A DNA stretch of 64,000 nt, taken from an uncultured Mycoplasma sp. GTDB lineage: Bacteria; Bacillota_I; Bacilli_A; RF39; UBA660. Below, one piece after another: positions 49,571 through 58,005 of this stretch. How positions within the stretch are numbered: the stretch's first letter is position 1; each line of letters opens with the position of its first letter. The translations under genes and the position numbers were made by a program. The notes beneath the pieces were generated by a model. That model did not search any database. It saw only the letters and a program-made list of their open reading frames with translations, and had not been told where the DNA came from. Where the stretch lies: contig CAMNSE010000001.1 of assembly GCA_946554525.1 (NCBI GenBank), forward strand, positions 85,942 to 149,941, read 5' to 3'.

Positions 49571-50214
49571 TCATATATTGTTTTGAATGATTCACTTCTT
49601 ACTAATCTTGCTAGTTCTTCATCTTCTAGCCTTTCTCTTTTTAAATGTTTCTTTAAATATTCGATACTTTTTCCTACTAATTCAGAATCGATACTTATGA
49701 ATGGTTCTACGGTATCTTTACTTCGCTTATTAAATCCACTTTTTTCTTTATTTAATACTCCTATTTTTACCATTCCCATGAAGGCCCATACTTTGCCCCA
49801 CATTGGTAAGTAATCTGAGTCACTACTCATAAAGTAGTTTAACCATCCATCTATTGAACTTTTTTGTGCTTCTATTATTCTTCTTGTATGTTCCCTTTTT
49901 AACTCTCTTTCTATTTCATTTGTTGGGTTTACTAGATTTACATGTCCTTGTCCTTCATCTAGATATTCTTCCTCTAAATATCTCCAATAGTTTTCGCTTA
50001 TATCACTTTCTTTTATTACATATCTCTTATAATACAGTTCTTTTATTCTTCTTATTCTTTCTTCTTGTTCTCTTACCTTTTCATTTACTCTTTCTATTTT
50101 TTCAAAATACGCATCGGCAAGTTCTTTCTTTTCTTTGGACATGCTTGCTTGTTTGGTTACGATATTTTCTTTTAACAACAAGTCATACAAGCTTTTTATA
50201 AACTTATCTTCCAT
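49495..50214 (-). CDS. N-terminal part of a frameshift-split protein: helical domain
   Basis: With the ATG at 50214 (AAGGAGG 8 bases upstream) the product has 239 residues: a long charged coiled coil (about 25-70), an acidic linker, and a Trp/Phe-containing domain (LNYFMSSDSDYLPMWGKVWAF). It ends in the Lys-rich tail KKEMKKKTTRQYLTVNQKK. The natural continuation (YEYLYLNKKE then DYSAIFNCKPEE in the other frame) is lost at an A6 run. A start at 50298 would lie in the end of recA. Function unknown. Confidence 0.65.
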   Translation of the reverse strand: MEDKFIKSLYDLLLKENIVTKQASMSKEKKELADAYFEKIERVNEKVREQEERIRRIKELYYKRYVIKESDISENYWRYLEEEYLDEGQGHVNLVNPTNEIERELKREHTRRIIEAQKSSIDGWLNYFMSSDSDYLPMWGKVWAFMGMVKIGVLNKEKSGFNKRSKDTVEPFISIDSELVGKSIEYLKKHLKRERLEDEELARLVRSESFKTIYEYLYLNKKEMKKKTTRQYLTVNQKK

Positions 50215-50269
50215 ATCCCTTGCCTCCTTATTATTTTTAATATAGCATTTTTTTAATTTTTGCGCCATA

Positions 50270-50294
50270 AAAAAAGAAAAGAGAATTCTCTCTT
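50270..50294 (-). terminator. recA terminator
   Basis: AAGAGA (50279-50284) and TCTCTT (50289-50294), then TTCTTTTTTTA on the minus strand. Confidence 0.65.
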
Positions 50295-50297
50295 TCA

Positions 50298-51338
50298 CTA
50301 TTTACTTTCTGGTTTTTTAGAAGATTCTTTTGTTTCATCAAAGCCATAATGTGCTCTAACTTGTGATTCTATTTCATTTTTTAATTCGGGATTTTCTTTT
50401 AAATAAATTTTAACATTTTCTTTGCCCTGGCCAATTTTTTCACCATTGTAAGAATACCAAGCTCCACTTTTGTCTAAAATGTCTAAAGATGCAGCAATAT
50501 CAATTAATTCTCCTTCTCTTGATATTCCTTCACCATACATAATGTCTACACTGGCAGTTTTAAATGGAGGCGCTACTTTATTTTTAACTACTTTAATATT
50601 TGTTTTATTTCCAACAATTTGATCTCCCATTTTTATTTGTTCTGCTCTTCTAATATCCAAACGAATTGTTGCATAGAATTTTAAAGCTCGTCCTCCTGGT
50701 GTTGTTTCTGGATTTCCAAACATTACCCCAACTTTTTCTCTTAACTGATTAATAAAAATTGCTGTAGTTTTAGTTTTATTAATTGTTCCTGATAATTTTC
50801 TTAATGCTTGACTCATTAATCTTGCTTGAAGTCCTACATGTGAATCTCCCATTTCGCCATCAATTTCAGCTTGTGGAACTAATGCTGCTACGGAATCAAT
50901 AACTACAATATTTACAGCTTCACTTCTAACTAATGCTTCGCAAATTTCTAAGGCTTGCTCTCCAGTATCTGGTTGAGATAATAATAACTCATTAATATCT
51001 ACGCCTAAAGCTTTTGCATAAACGGGATCTAGCGCATGCTCTGCATCAATAAACGCTGCACGTCCACCTTGTTTTTGAACTTCTGCAATAGCTTGTAATG
51101 CAATCGTAGTTTTACCAGAAGATTCAGGTCCATATATTTCTATAATTCTCCCTTTTGGAAATCCTCCTACTCCTAAAGCTATGTCAAGTGATAAAGAGCC
51201 ACTGGACGTTACATCTATTTTTGTATGCTCTTCACTTCCTAGTTTCATAATTGCCCCTGCACCAAATTGTTTCTCTATATCGGCTAAAACTTGTTCTAGT
51301 GCTTTATCTTTATCCTTTATATCCTTTACTTGTTTCAT
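50298..51338 (-). CDS. recA: Recombinase RecA
   Basis: RecA of 346 residues: Walker [10 protein letters not shown] (about 70), the active Glu in [23 protein letters not shown] (Walker B), [12 protein letters not shown] (L1 region), [21 protein letters not shown] (L2 and after), and a C-terminal acidic/basic tail. It forms filaments on ssDNA and triggers LexA self-cleavage. TTGACA/TAAAAT promoter and a LexA-like box lie upstream. The ATG at 51338 follows AGGA. Confidence 0.98.
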   Translation of the reverse strand: MKQVKDIKDKDKALEQVLADIEKQFGAGAIMKLGSEEHTKIDVTSSGSLSLDIALGVGGFPKGRIIEIYGPESSGKTTIALQAIAEVQKQGGRAAFIDAEHALDPVYAKALGVDINELLLSQPDTGEQALEICEALVRSEAVNIVVIDSVAALVPQAEIDGEMGDSHVGLQARLMSQALRKLSGTINKTKTTAIFINQLREKVGVMFGNPETTPGGRALKFYATIRLDIRRAEQIKMGDQIVGNKTNIKVVKNKVAPPFKTASVDIMYGEGISREGELIDIAASLDILDKSGAWYSYNGEKIGQGKENVKIYLKENPELKNEIESQVRAHYGFDETKESSKKPESK

Positions 51339-51367
51339 ATTTTTAATCCTTTCTTTACTACATTCTC

Positions 51368-51424
51368 ATTTTAATATATAATTATTTATTTGTCAAGCTT
51401 TTTTCGAACATTTGTATATATTCG
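51368..51424 (-). promoter_or_regulatory. recA promoter with LexA-like box
   Basis: On the minus strand TTGACA (51396-51391), 17 bases, TAAAAT (51373-51368). Just upstream, 51405-51424 reads CGAACATTTGTATATATTCG, containing the CGAAC half of the Bacillus-type LexA box and an outer TTCG. A partial match to CGAACNNNNGTTCG. Confidence 0.6.
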
Positions 51425-51541
51425 ACAAAAAATACGATTTAACTAGTAAAATAAATAGATGCCTATTTAGTGTAAAGTTATAATCCGATTGTTTGCATAT
51501 TTATTTAAATAATGGTAAAATAAGATTGTGGAGTGATATTT

Positions 51542-51928
51542 ATGGAAAACATTGAAAAAAAGATGACAGAAGCTTTTACTATAAACAATTATCAAGGTAC
51601 AAAAGAAGAAAAGTTAGCATTAAGAGACTTAGCTACTCAAATGTCTTTAGCAACCGATATTCAATTTGGTAAGTCTGAAGAATCAGCTATAAATTTTAAA
51701 ACAATATTTAATGAGCTTTTAGGATTAAGTCCTGAAGATTTAGAAAAGGGAATGCTACCAGCTATTGAAAGACTTTTCATGAAAAGAGTTAATGCTGTTA
51801 TGGACTTCGCTAGTGCAAGATTGTGGTATGAAAGCAATAAAGAAGCATTTGATGCCGCGTATGGTGCAGTTCTCGACTACATGAATCTAAATCATCCTGA
51901 AATGTTATCAGAAACTAGAGCAATCTAG
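51542..51928 (+). CDS. Small soluble protein of unknown function
   Basis: One hundred and twenty-eight residues, mainly helical (EEKLALRDLATQMSLATDIQF, LEKGMLPAIERLFMKRVNAVM), with no cysteines and no membrane segment. GGAG 8 bases upstream supports the ATG at 51542; the GTG at 51533 overlaps it. Divergent from recA. Not recognised. Confidence 0.6.
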   Translation: MENIEKKMTEAFTINNYQGTKEEKLALRDLATQMSLATDIQFGKSEESAINFKTIFNELLGLSPEDLEKGMLPAIERLFMKRVNAVMDFASARLWYESNKEAFDAAYGAVLDYMNLNHPEMLSETRAI

Positions 51929-51989
51929 TTTTTAATTTGCATTTTTTTCATAATGTGTTAAAATATTAAAAAATTAAAGGAGAGAAATT

Positions 51990-52880
51990 ATGCCAGCATA
52001 TATTTCACATGCAATTTTTGGTCATTCTTTATATCAAACTGGAGACCATGATGAAAAAATATTTAAAGTAAAAATTAATCCAGAGTCTTTAAAAACCTAC
52101 TCATTAGGAATCGATCTAGCTACACTTTGTATTGATGTTCATAGTGTAAAAACTCAAGCATTCTTACTTAATCTTATTAAAACTATTAAAGACTATCATT
52201 TAGAAGAAAATGAAGAAGTTTTAGCTTTTTTATATGGGCATATTAGTCATTTCTTTATGGATACTAACATACATCCTTTAATATTTTATATTGAAAAGGG
52301 CTGCAAAAAAACAAATATTTTTGATCCTCATACTTTAATAGAAGGCTACATTAGTGAATATTTAGCTTACCAAATTTTAAACTGTGATGTTATGACAGTT
52401 AAAAGCAATTTTTTTAATCAAGCAGATTTAAATAATCCAGATGTTGCTCGCCTAATTAATTCTGAATATAAAAGAATCTATAATCAGCCTAACATTTTAA
52501 GTTGTTACAAAAGGACAATTAGATTGCTTACTGTCCTAGAATCTTTTATTAAAAACTTTACCTCTAAAGACATGCTTTTATGGATTGCTTCATTTCAAAA
52601 TTTTTTAGATAAAAATAAATTAACCCGCGAAGAGATTCATAATAGTGCGAACGCGTCTTGGAAAAATCCAGTTACTGGCGAAGTTCATTATAAAAGCTTA
52701 ATAGACTTATATTATAGATCTTTAGAAATGACTCTATATGCCATTTTAAAAGTTAATGCTTATTTATATGATAATGCTCCATTGTCTACATTAGAAGGCA
52801 TTTTCCCAAATATATCATATGATACAGGAGTAGATATATCAAAAGGATTTGATATGGCATATACTAGAAAAAGAAGATAA
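51990..52880 (+). CDS. Zinc-dependent phospholipase C-family protein
   Basis: Two hundred and ninety-six residues resembling the Zn_dep_PLPC (PF00882) fold: PAYISHAIFGHSLY at the N-terminus, FLYGHISHFFMDTNIHPLIFY with closely spaced His and Asp ligands (about 80-100), and HTLIEGYISEYL with further His/Glu. There is no signal peptide, unlike secreted PLC enzymes, so it is probably cytoplasmic and its substrate open. Preceded by GGAGAG. A common uncharacterised protein of gut Bacillota. Confidence 0.85.
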   Translation: MPAYISHAIFGHSLYQTGDHDEKIFKVKINPESLKTYSLGIDLATLCIDVHSVKTQAFLLNLIKTIKDYHLEENEEVLAFLYGHISHFFMDTNIHPLIFYIEKGCKKTNIFDPHTLIEGYISEYLAYQILNCDVMTVKSNFFNQADLNNPDVARLINSEYKRIYNQPNILSCYKRTIRLLTVLESFIKNFTSKDMLLWIASFQNFLDKNKLTREEIHNSANASWKNPVTGEVHYKSLIDLYYRSLEMTLYAILKVNAYLYDNAPLSTLEGIFPNISYDTGVDISKGFDMAYTRKRR

Positions 52881-52935
52881 TTTTAAATTACTATAAAAAA
52901 TCAGTACTAATACCTTCTTTTTTTCATATATTTAT

Positions 52936-52963
52936 TTGACATATTTTAAAAAATGTGTATAAT
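52936..52963 (+). promoter_or_regulatory. rpsD promoter
   Basis: TTGACA (52936-52941), 16 bases, TATAAT (52958-52963). Confidence 0.75.
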
Positions 52964-52969
52964 TATTAG

Positions 52970-53126
52970 TACAAGTACATGGCAGTGCTTTATTCTGTTT
53001 ATAACGTGTTTATTACATTTTGTCTAAAAGTAGTTAGGACTGCCCTAATCGAAATTACTTAAATAAACTCCCTATAAAGAGAAAAAGCATCCTTTGTATT
53101 TAATTTAATAGAAAGGAGAATATTAA
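52970..53126 (+). promoter_or_regulatory. rpsD leader, likely S4 autoregulatory element
   Basis: A 157-nt leader precedes rpsD. GGCAGT (52981-52986) pairs with ACTGCC (53039-53044), and TTAGG (53034-53038) can pair with CCTAA around 53044-53048, overlapping the first helix; the two look mutually exclusive or pseudoknot-forming. In Bacillus the rpsD leader binds S4 and represses translation. Similarity of function here is inference. Confidence 0.5.
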
Positions 53127-53729
53127 ATGGCAAGATATACTGGTCCAGCTTATAAAAAATCTAGAAGACTTAATTTCTCTACATTAGAGAATGGTAAAGA
53201 TTTAGCTAAGCGTCCTTATGCTCCAGGTCAACATGGAAATGACAGAAGAAAAAAATTAAGCGAATATGGTGTTCAATTACAAGAAAAACAAAAAGTAAGA
53301 ATCATGTATGGCTTAAACGAGAAACAATTTCATCGTCTATTTGACCGCGCTTCAAAAATGAAGGGTGTTGCAGGCGAAAATATGTTAAAACTTCTTGAAT
53401 CAAGACTTGATAATGTGGTTTATCGTATGGGGCTTGCAAATACAAGACGTGGTGCTAGACAAATTGTTAACCATGGTCATATAACTGTTAACGGCATTAA
53501 AGTAAACATTCCTTCTTACTCTTGTAAGCCAGGAGATGTTATAGCTGTTAAAGAAAACTCTTTAGACCATCCAGCTATTAAAGCTAGCTTGGAAGCTAAT
53601 GTTAAATGCCCAGCTTTTGTTTCTTTTGATAAAAACAAAATGACAGGAACTTACGTAAGATATCCTGAAAGAAGCGAGCTTAATCAAGAAATTAATGAAT
53701 CACTTATCGTTGAATTTTACAACAGATAA
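53127..53729 (+). CDS. rpsD: 30S ribosomal protein S4
   Basis: A primary 16S rRNA binder of 200 residues. [25 protein letters not shown], the S4 RNA-binding domain ([32 protein letters not shown]) and the EFYNR end are canonical. No N-terminal zinc cysteines, so a C-minus form. AGAAAGGAG lies before the ATG. Monocistronic. Confidence 0.98.
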   Translation: MARYTGPAYKKSRRLNFSTLENGKDLAKRPYAPGQHGNDRRKKLSEYGVQLQEKQKVRIMYGLNEKQFHRLFDRASKMKGVAGENMLKLLESRLDNVVYRMGLANTRRGARQIVNHGHITVNGIKVNIPSYSCKPGDVIAVKENSLDHPAIKASLEANVKCPAFVSFDKNKMTGTYVRYPERSELNQEINESLIVEFYNR

Positions 53730-53735
53730 TAAAAA

Positions 53736-53758
53736 GCTACTAGAAATAGTAGTTTTTT
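53736..53758 (+). terminator. rpsD terminator
   Basis: CTACTA (53737-53742), GAAA loop, TAGTAG (53747-53752), TTTTTTG. Confidence 0.85.
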
Positions 53759-53765
53759 GTTGCTA

Positions 53766-53792
53766 AAAAAGATGGATACTAAAATCCATCTT
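53766..53792 (-). terminator. Terminator of the LiaF-like gene
   Basis: AAGATGGA (53769-53776) and TCCATCTT (53785-53792); TTTTTTAGC on the minus strand. The gene's stop (53791) is inside one arm. Confidence 0.75.
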
Positions 53793-54441
53793 AAATAATA
53801 TCGATTCCGCCAAAGACACATGTGTAATTTAAATAAATGGTTACTTTAGCATCAGAGTTTTCGTCATATTTGTTATCAACTCCACCAAAAATTGGAACAC
53901 CATTAATTTTTAGATTGACTCCTTCAGGTAATTTTAAATCAATTCCGCCAAAAATAGAAATGCATTCAATTACTACATCTTTGTCTATTTTAGCTTTTCT
54001 AAGATCAAGTTCAATGCCACCAAAAACAGTTGTCGCTGTAAAGTCGCTTTCTAATTTCATGATTTTTTCATCAATACCAGAGAAAACTGCAACATAACTT
54101 TTACTGTTAGCTTTATCGATTGTTTTCTCTCTTTTAGGTATAAATATTAATCTTAAGCCAAAAATGATTATAATAACAGGAACAATGATTTTCCAAATCA
54201 TACTCCATGCAATAATATCTTGAGCTGCTAATAAAAGCAATATACCAACAGTTAAAGAAATAAATGAGCCAGTAAATGATTCTTTTTTAAATAAACCATA
54301 AACAGATGGTATAATAATAAATAAACTCCACCAACCTTTAAAGAATATTTCTACTTGCCACCAGTCTAAATTATTTCCTAAAAAAATTAAGCCTATAACA
54401 ATTAAAATGATCCCCCAAAATATTTTATCTAGTTTTTTCAT
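53791..54441 (-). CDS. LiaF-like membrane protein
   Basis: The 216 residues have four membrane helices in the first 105 (LiaI/LiaF-like) and a C-terminal beta domain with the repeated VFGGIELDLR, IFGGIDLKLP, IFGGVDNKY, VFGGIDI motifs of LiaF. In Bacillus LiaF restrains the LiaRS cell-envelope stress system; no liaRS is adjacent here, so the function may differ. Single gene. Confidence 0.85.
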   Translation of the reverse strand: MKKLDKIFWGIILIVIGLIFLGNNLDWWQVEIFFKGWWSLFIIIPSVYGLFKKESFTGSFISLTVGILLLLAAQDIIAWSMIWKIIVPVIIIIFGLRLIFIPKREKTIDKANSKSYVAVFSGIDEKIMKLESDFTATTVFGGIELDLRKAKIDKDVVIECISIFGGIDLKLPEGVNLKINGVPIFGGVDNKYDENSDAKVTIYLNYTCVFGGIDII

Positions 54442-54498
54442 ATAAAACTAAAACTCCTTTCATTATATGGATTATATCATAAAAAAAGAAAAAAATAA

Positions 54499-55767
54499 TT
54501 ATTTTTTCTTCATTTTTATTACGCAAATTTCTTTAGTATTAATATTTTTTATGATATTGTTAATATCTGTTAAAGTGATATCTTCATATATTTTCTTCAC
54601 ATCAGTAATAATTTCATCATAATAAATTATATAATTTTGAATCATATTATTTACACTTTCAACATCTTCATAATTAAGTATTAACGCCGCTATTGATGAA
54701 TTTACTTTTCTTTTTAAATCTTCTTCATCCACATATAAATTTTTTAATTTTTCAAGTATTTTTTTAATAGCTTCATCTAAATATTTACTCTCTATTGTAA
54801 TGTCTATTACAACATAGTCTTTTAAAATAAATCGAGATGCAGATAAATACGTAACTAATTCTTGTTGTAGTAAATCTTCCTTGAAATCAGAAGTGTCCCC
54901 AAAATTACAATTTAAAATAATATTCATTAGAATGTTTAACTGTTGATCATTAAAATTTTTAAACTTAATTTTAGGGATTTTCATACCAATTTTAGCTTTT
55001 TCAACCTCAACGTTAGCAAGAATTTCTAATTCTTTTTTACATACTCCTTTTGGTTCCTTCACTTCTAGCTTAACCGGATTTAGATATTCTGGGATTTCTT
55101 TTTTTCCTAAATTTTCATTTGCAATTTTTTCAATTTCATAAGGATTAACGTTCCCTGTTACAACTAAAAACATGTTTTTAGGATGATAAAATGCATTATA
55201 AATTAGTTCTATATCTTTTAATGTTATTTTCTTAATATCATCAACTTCCCCTGTTATTAAGTTTCGGTATTTTTCTTTATGATACATACATTCATTAAAC
55301 TTAAAATATAACTCATTATAAGGCATATCATGCCCCATGTTAATTTCAGAGGCAATAATGCCCTTTTCTTTTTGAATCATTTCTTTAGTAAAGTAAGGAT
55401 TAAATACATAGTCTAATAAATTGTTTAAGTTTTCTTCTATTTTATTAGTTCCCATTACTAAATAACTAGTGTACTTAAAAGTAGTAAAAGCATTAATATC
55501 GCTTCCTAGAGGATCAAATAAATCATTAGCCGTTACATCTTTTTTTACATTAAACTTTATATGTTCCATAAAATGAGCTATTCCATTTGGCACTTTATAT
55601 CTTTTGCCACTCATTTCAAACTCTGTATTTAATGAACCATATTTTACATTCAACGATAAATAAAAACTTTTAGCATATTCATTTTTCCATATATATATAG
55701 GAAGGCCTTCTTTGGAAATTGTTTTATAAATTACTTCATCTAAACCATTTATCTTAATTGTTTCCAT
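54499..55767 (-). CDS. M16-family zinc peptidase (YmfH-like)
   Basis: Four hundred and twenty-two residues. The inverted zinc motif HxxEH is present as HFMEH (about 64-68), with the second ligand Glu in ASEINMGHDMPYNELYF. It forms the active half of a two-gene M16 pair, overlapping the upstream paralogue by 14 bases. Substrates of YmfF/YmfH pairs are not established; peptide processing at the membrane is usual for relatives. Confidence 0.9.
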   Translation of the reverse strand: METIKINGLDEVIYKTISKEGLPIYIWKNEYAKSFYLSLNVKYGSLNTEFEMSGKRYKVPNGIAHFMEHIKFNVKKDVTANDLFDPLGSDINAFTTFKYTSYLVMGTNKIEENLNNLLDYVFNPYFTKEMIQKEKGIIASEINMGHDMPYNELYFKFNECMYHKEKYRNLITGEVDDIKKITLKDIELIYNAFYHPKNMFLVVTGNVNPYEIEKIANENLGKKEIPEYLNPVKLEVKEPKGVCKKELEILANVEVEKAKIGMKIPKIKFKNFNDQQLNILMNIILNCNFGDTSDFKEDLLQQELVTYLSASRFILKDYVVIDITIESKYLDEAIKKILEKLKNLYVDEEDLKRKVNSSIAALILNYEDVESVNNMIQNYIIYYDEIITDVKKIYEDITLTDINNIIKNINTKEICVIKMKKK

Positions 55768-57022
55768 TTTCTTCGCCCTCCAAAATAAATAATAAGTTTG
55801 GTTTTATTTTTTTTGAAACATGTACAATTTCTTCTTTGGATATATCTTTTATTAGCTTAATTCTCTCATCAATAAGAGGCAAATTATCTAATACATGAAA
55901 TACATAATTATTTAAAATACCTGCCGGGCTATCCAAAGCTAAATTTAGTGAAAAAATAAAATTTTCTTTTGCTGAATTTAGTTCTTTTTCACTAAAACTC
56001 CCATTTGCCATTTCTTTCAAAGATTTATTAATAAGCTTTAAAGCATGGGGCACATCTTTTTTAGCTATTGATGTTTGAATAAGCATTAAGTTATCATACT
56101 TCAAATACATGCTTTTTACTACATAACAAAGAGAATTTTTTTCTCGAAGGTTTTGATATAGCTTATTATTCAAGCCTCCCCCTCCAAGAAGATAGTTATA
56201 AAAATACATAGTAGTAATTTTCTCTTTTTCCGTTAAGTTATCTAAAGAATAAATACCTATTAAATTTGATTCTAAAAATTTAGATTGTTCTTTGATAGTT
56301 TTGACTCTTTTGGCACACTCATTTTTTACATATAATTGAATTTCCTTAGTTTTTATAACAGGATTTTTAAAGTGTTTATAAATGATATTAGCAACTTTAT
56401 CCATATCAAGATTTCCTACAACAAAAATATCACATTCATTAGTATTAATTAATTCATCATATCCTTCAGCAAGTTTTTTAGGTGTGATTTGTTCAAGCTC
56501 ATCTAATGAGCCTAGTACACTTAAGCCACTAGGGCTTTTCAAATGACTAAGAGCTTTCCTTAAAGAAACATTACTAATATTTTCATTAACTCCTAGAATT
56601 TCATCATGTAATCTATTTTTTACGATATTAAAATTTTTAATGTCAAATTCTTTTGCTTTTACTAGCGGGTTCATAATCATTTCAAACGGTAGCTTTAATA
56701 CATTTTCCAAATAGTCTTCATCTGCTACATAACTAGGATTTAAAAAGCCTAAGACGAATGAAGTCATCATAACATTTCCCGTTTTATTAGTTAATCCATA
56801 AAATGATGCTTGATAATACTCTTCCAATTTTTTTACTACTTCTTTTCTAGATGGATAAGCTTCAGAGCAATCACTCATTATGTCCGCTAAAAAGGTTTTT
56901 AATAAAAGATTGCCCTTTTTTACATCGTCTTTAAATATTATTTCCATTTGGCATGTTTTAAAGCGATTTGTTTTTACAGTATATATATTAAATGAAGGAT
57001 ATTCATATTTCTTGTATTCCAA
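55754..57022 (-). CDS. M16-family non-catalytic partner (YmfF-like)
   Basis: A 422-residue M16 fold without the HxxEH motif: the equivalent region reads LLKTFLADIMSDCSEAYPSR. The second half has LLGGGGLNNKLYQNLREKNSLCY, typical of the substrate-binding subunit. It precedes the catalytic M16 gene with a 14-base overlap, matching the heterodimer arrangement of YmfF/YmfH in Bacillus. Confidence 0.88.
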   Translation of the reverse strand: MEYKKYEYPSFNIYTVKTNRFKTCQMEIIFKDDVKKGNLLLKTFLADIMSDCSEAYPSRKEVVKKLEEYYQASFYGLTNKTGNVMMTSFVLGFLNPSYVADEDYLENVLKLPFEMIMNPLVKAKEFDIKNFNIVKNRLHDEILGVNENISNVSLRKALSHLKSPSGLSVLGSLDELEQITPKKLAEGYDELINTNECDIFVVGNLDMDKVANIIYKHFKNPVIKTKEIQLYVKNECAKRVKTIKEQSKFLESNLIGIYSLDNLTEKEKITTMYFYNYLLGGGGLNNKLYQNLREKNSLCYVVKSMYLKYDNLMLIQTSIAKKDVPHALKLINKSLKEMANGSFSEKELNSAKENFIFSLNLALDSPAGILNNYVFHVLDNLPLIDERIKLIKDISKEEIVHVSKKIKPNLLFILEGEENGNN

Positions 57023-57069
57023 TTAAAGTCACCTCTTCTTTTTTATTATATCACACTTTCAATATTTTA

Positions 57070-57210
57070 TTAATAATTTAAAGCAATACCATGTTCTTCC
57101 TCTATAACATTATTTAATTTCTCAAATCTTGTGCAAACTAGAATCACCCCAAAAAAGATTACTAAATATAAAAAGATAGCACCTCCATAATTAATCAAAA
57201 TTTTTCTCAT
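57070..57210 (-). CDS. SOS-controlled single-pass membrane miniprotein next to lexA
   Basis: A 46-residue frame opens at ATG 57210 behind AAGGAG (8 bases). A short basic N-terminus, one transmembrane helix (about 8-27, GGAIFLYLVIFFGVILVC) and an acidic C-terminal tail (EKLNNVIEEEHG). It is divergent from lexA, and its TATAAT (57238-57233) lies within a LexA-like box. Bacillus yneA and staphylococcal sosA, SOS inhibitors of division with an N-terminal membrane helix, occupy the same position next to lexA. There is no LysM domain. A functional analogue is inferred from position and regulation only. Confidence 0.7.
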   Translation of the reverse strand: MRKILINYGGAIFLYLVIFFGVILVCTRFEKLNNVIEEEHGIALNY

Positions 57211-57227
57211 AATATCATCTCCTTACA

Positions 57228-57256
57228 CGAACATTATATCGCAGTACATGTGTTCG
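57228..57256. promoter_or_regulatory. Two adjacent LexA-like boxes between lexA and the miniprotein gene
   Basis: 57228-57241 (CGAAC-ATTA-TATCG) and 57243-57256 (AGTAC-ATGT-GTTCG) each match the CGAACNNNNGTTCG consensus at 8 of the 10 fixed bases. They overlap or adjoin the minus-strand TTGAAA (57262-57257) and TATAAT (57238-57233) of the miniprotein gene. Confidence 0.65.
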
Positions 57257-57298
57257 TTTCAAGTCAAAAATCATTTTTTAGAAATAAAATACATTTGT

Positions 57299-57327
57299 TT
57301 GACAATCGTACGTTTTTATGTTATGAT
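57299..57327 (+). promoter_or_regulatory. lexA promoter
   Basis: TTGACA (57299-57304), 17 bases, TATGAT (57322-57327). The LexA-like boxes lie about 45 bases upstream; a CGTACG in the spacer is not a clear box. Confidence 0.65.
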
Positions 57328-57347
57328 GTTAATGGAGGTAAAAGAAA

Positions 57348-57968
57348 ATGGCAAAGAAAATTACTGAAAAACAAAATAACGTCTTGGATTATATTAAAAA
57401 GTATACAGCTATGCATGGATATCCCCCATCAATTAGAGAAATTGGGCAGGCTTTGGGATTATCTAGTCCTGCGACTGTTCATACACATGTTAGAAAACTT
57501 TGTGATGCAGGATATATAAAAGTTGAAAACAATAAATTTAGAGCAATGGAAATTTTAGTCGACAATGAGTATGAAGAGAAAAATGAAGAAATTATAAAGG
57601 TTCCACATTTAGGCAAAGTTACAGCAGGAAGCCCTATTGAAGCAATCGAAAGACCTAATGAATTTTTTGACCTACCAGCTTCATTAATACCTGCAAAAGA
57701 AACTATTTTTACTTTAAATGTGAGTGGAGAATCTATGATTAATGCAGGAATCTATAGTGGAGATATTGTAATTGTTCAAAAGCAAAGTAGTGCTCGTAAT
57801 GGCGATATTGTTGTTGCCATGACGGATGAAAATGAAGTAACACTTAAAACTTATTATAAAGAAAATGGACACTTTAGATTACAACCCGAAAATGATACGA
57901 TGGCACCTATTATTCTTGATAATGTCACCATTTTGGGAAAAGCAATTGGTTTATATAGAAAGTTTTAA
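57348..57968 (+). CDS. lexA: LexA repressor
   Basis: A complete 206-residue LexA: winged helix with GYPPSIREIGQALGLSS and ATVHTHVRKLCDAGYI, the self-cleavage site Ala-Gly in KVTAGSP, catalytic Ser in VSGESM and Lys in EVTLKTYY. It represses SOS genes until RecA filaments stimulate its cleavage. AATGGAGG precedes the ATG 8 bases away. Divergent from the membrane miniprotein. Confidence 0.97.
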   Translation: MAKKITEKQNNVLDYIKKYTAMHGYPPSIREIGQALGLSSPATVHTHVRKLCDAGYIKVENNKFRAMEILVDNEYEEKNEEIIKVPHLGKVTAGSPIEAIERPNEFFDLPASLIPAKETIFTLNVSGESMINAGIYSGDIVIVQKQSSARNGDIVVAMTDENEVTLKTYYKENGHFRLQPENDTMAPIILDNVTILGKAIGLYRKF

Positions 57969-57976
57969 TTTAAAAA

Positions 57977-58005
57977 ACAAGGCAATTAACTTTGTCTTGT
58001 TTTTA
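57977..58005. terminator. Bidirectional terminator of lexA and the U32 gene
   Basis: ACAAGGCAA (57977-57985) and TTGTCTTGT (57992-58000) pair over 9 bp with one wobble; T runs flank it on both strands. Confidence 0.75.

Noticed and set aside
49553-50201. Plus-strand ORFs opposite the split repeat protein gene
   Set aside because: Their composition (Phe/Leu/Ser runs) is that of antisense to Lys/Glu-rich coding sequence.
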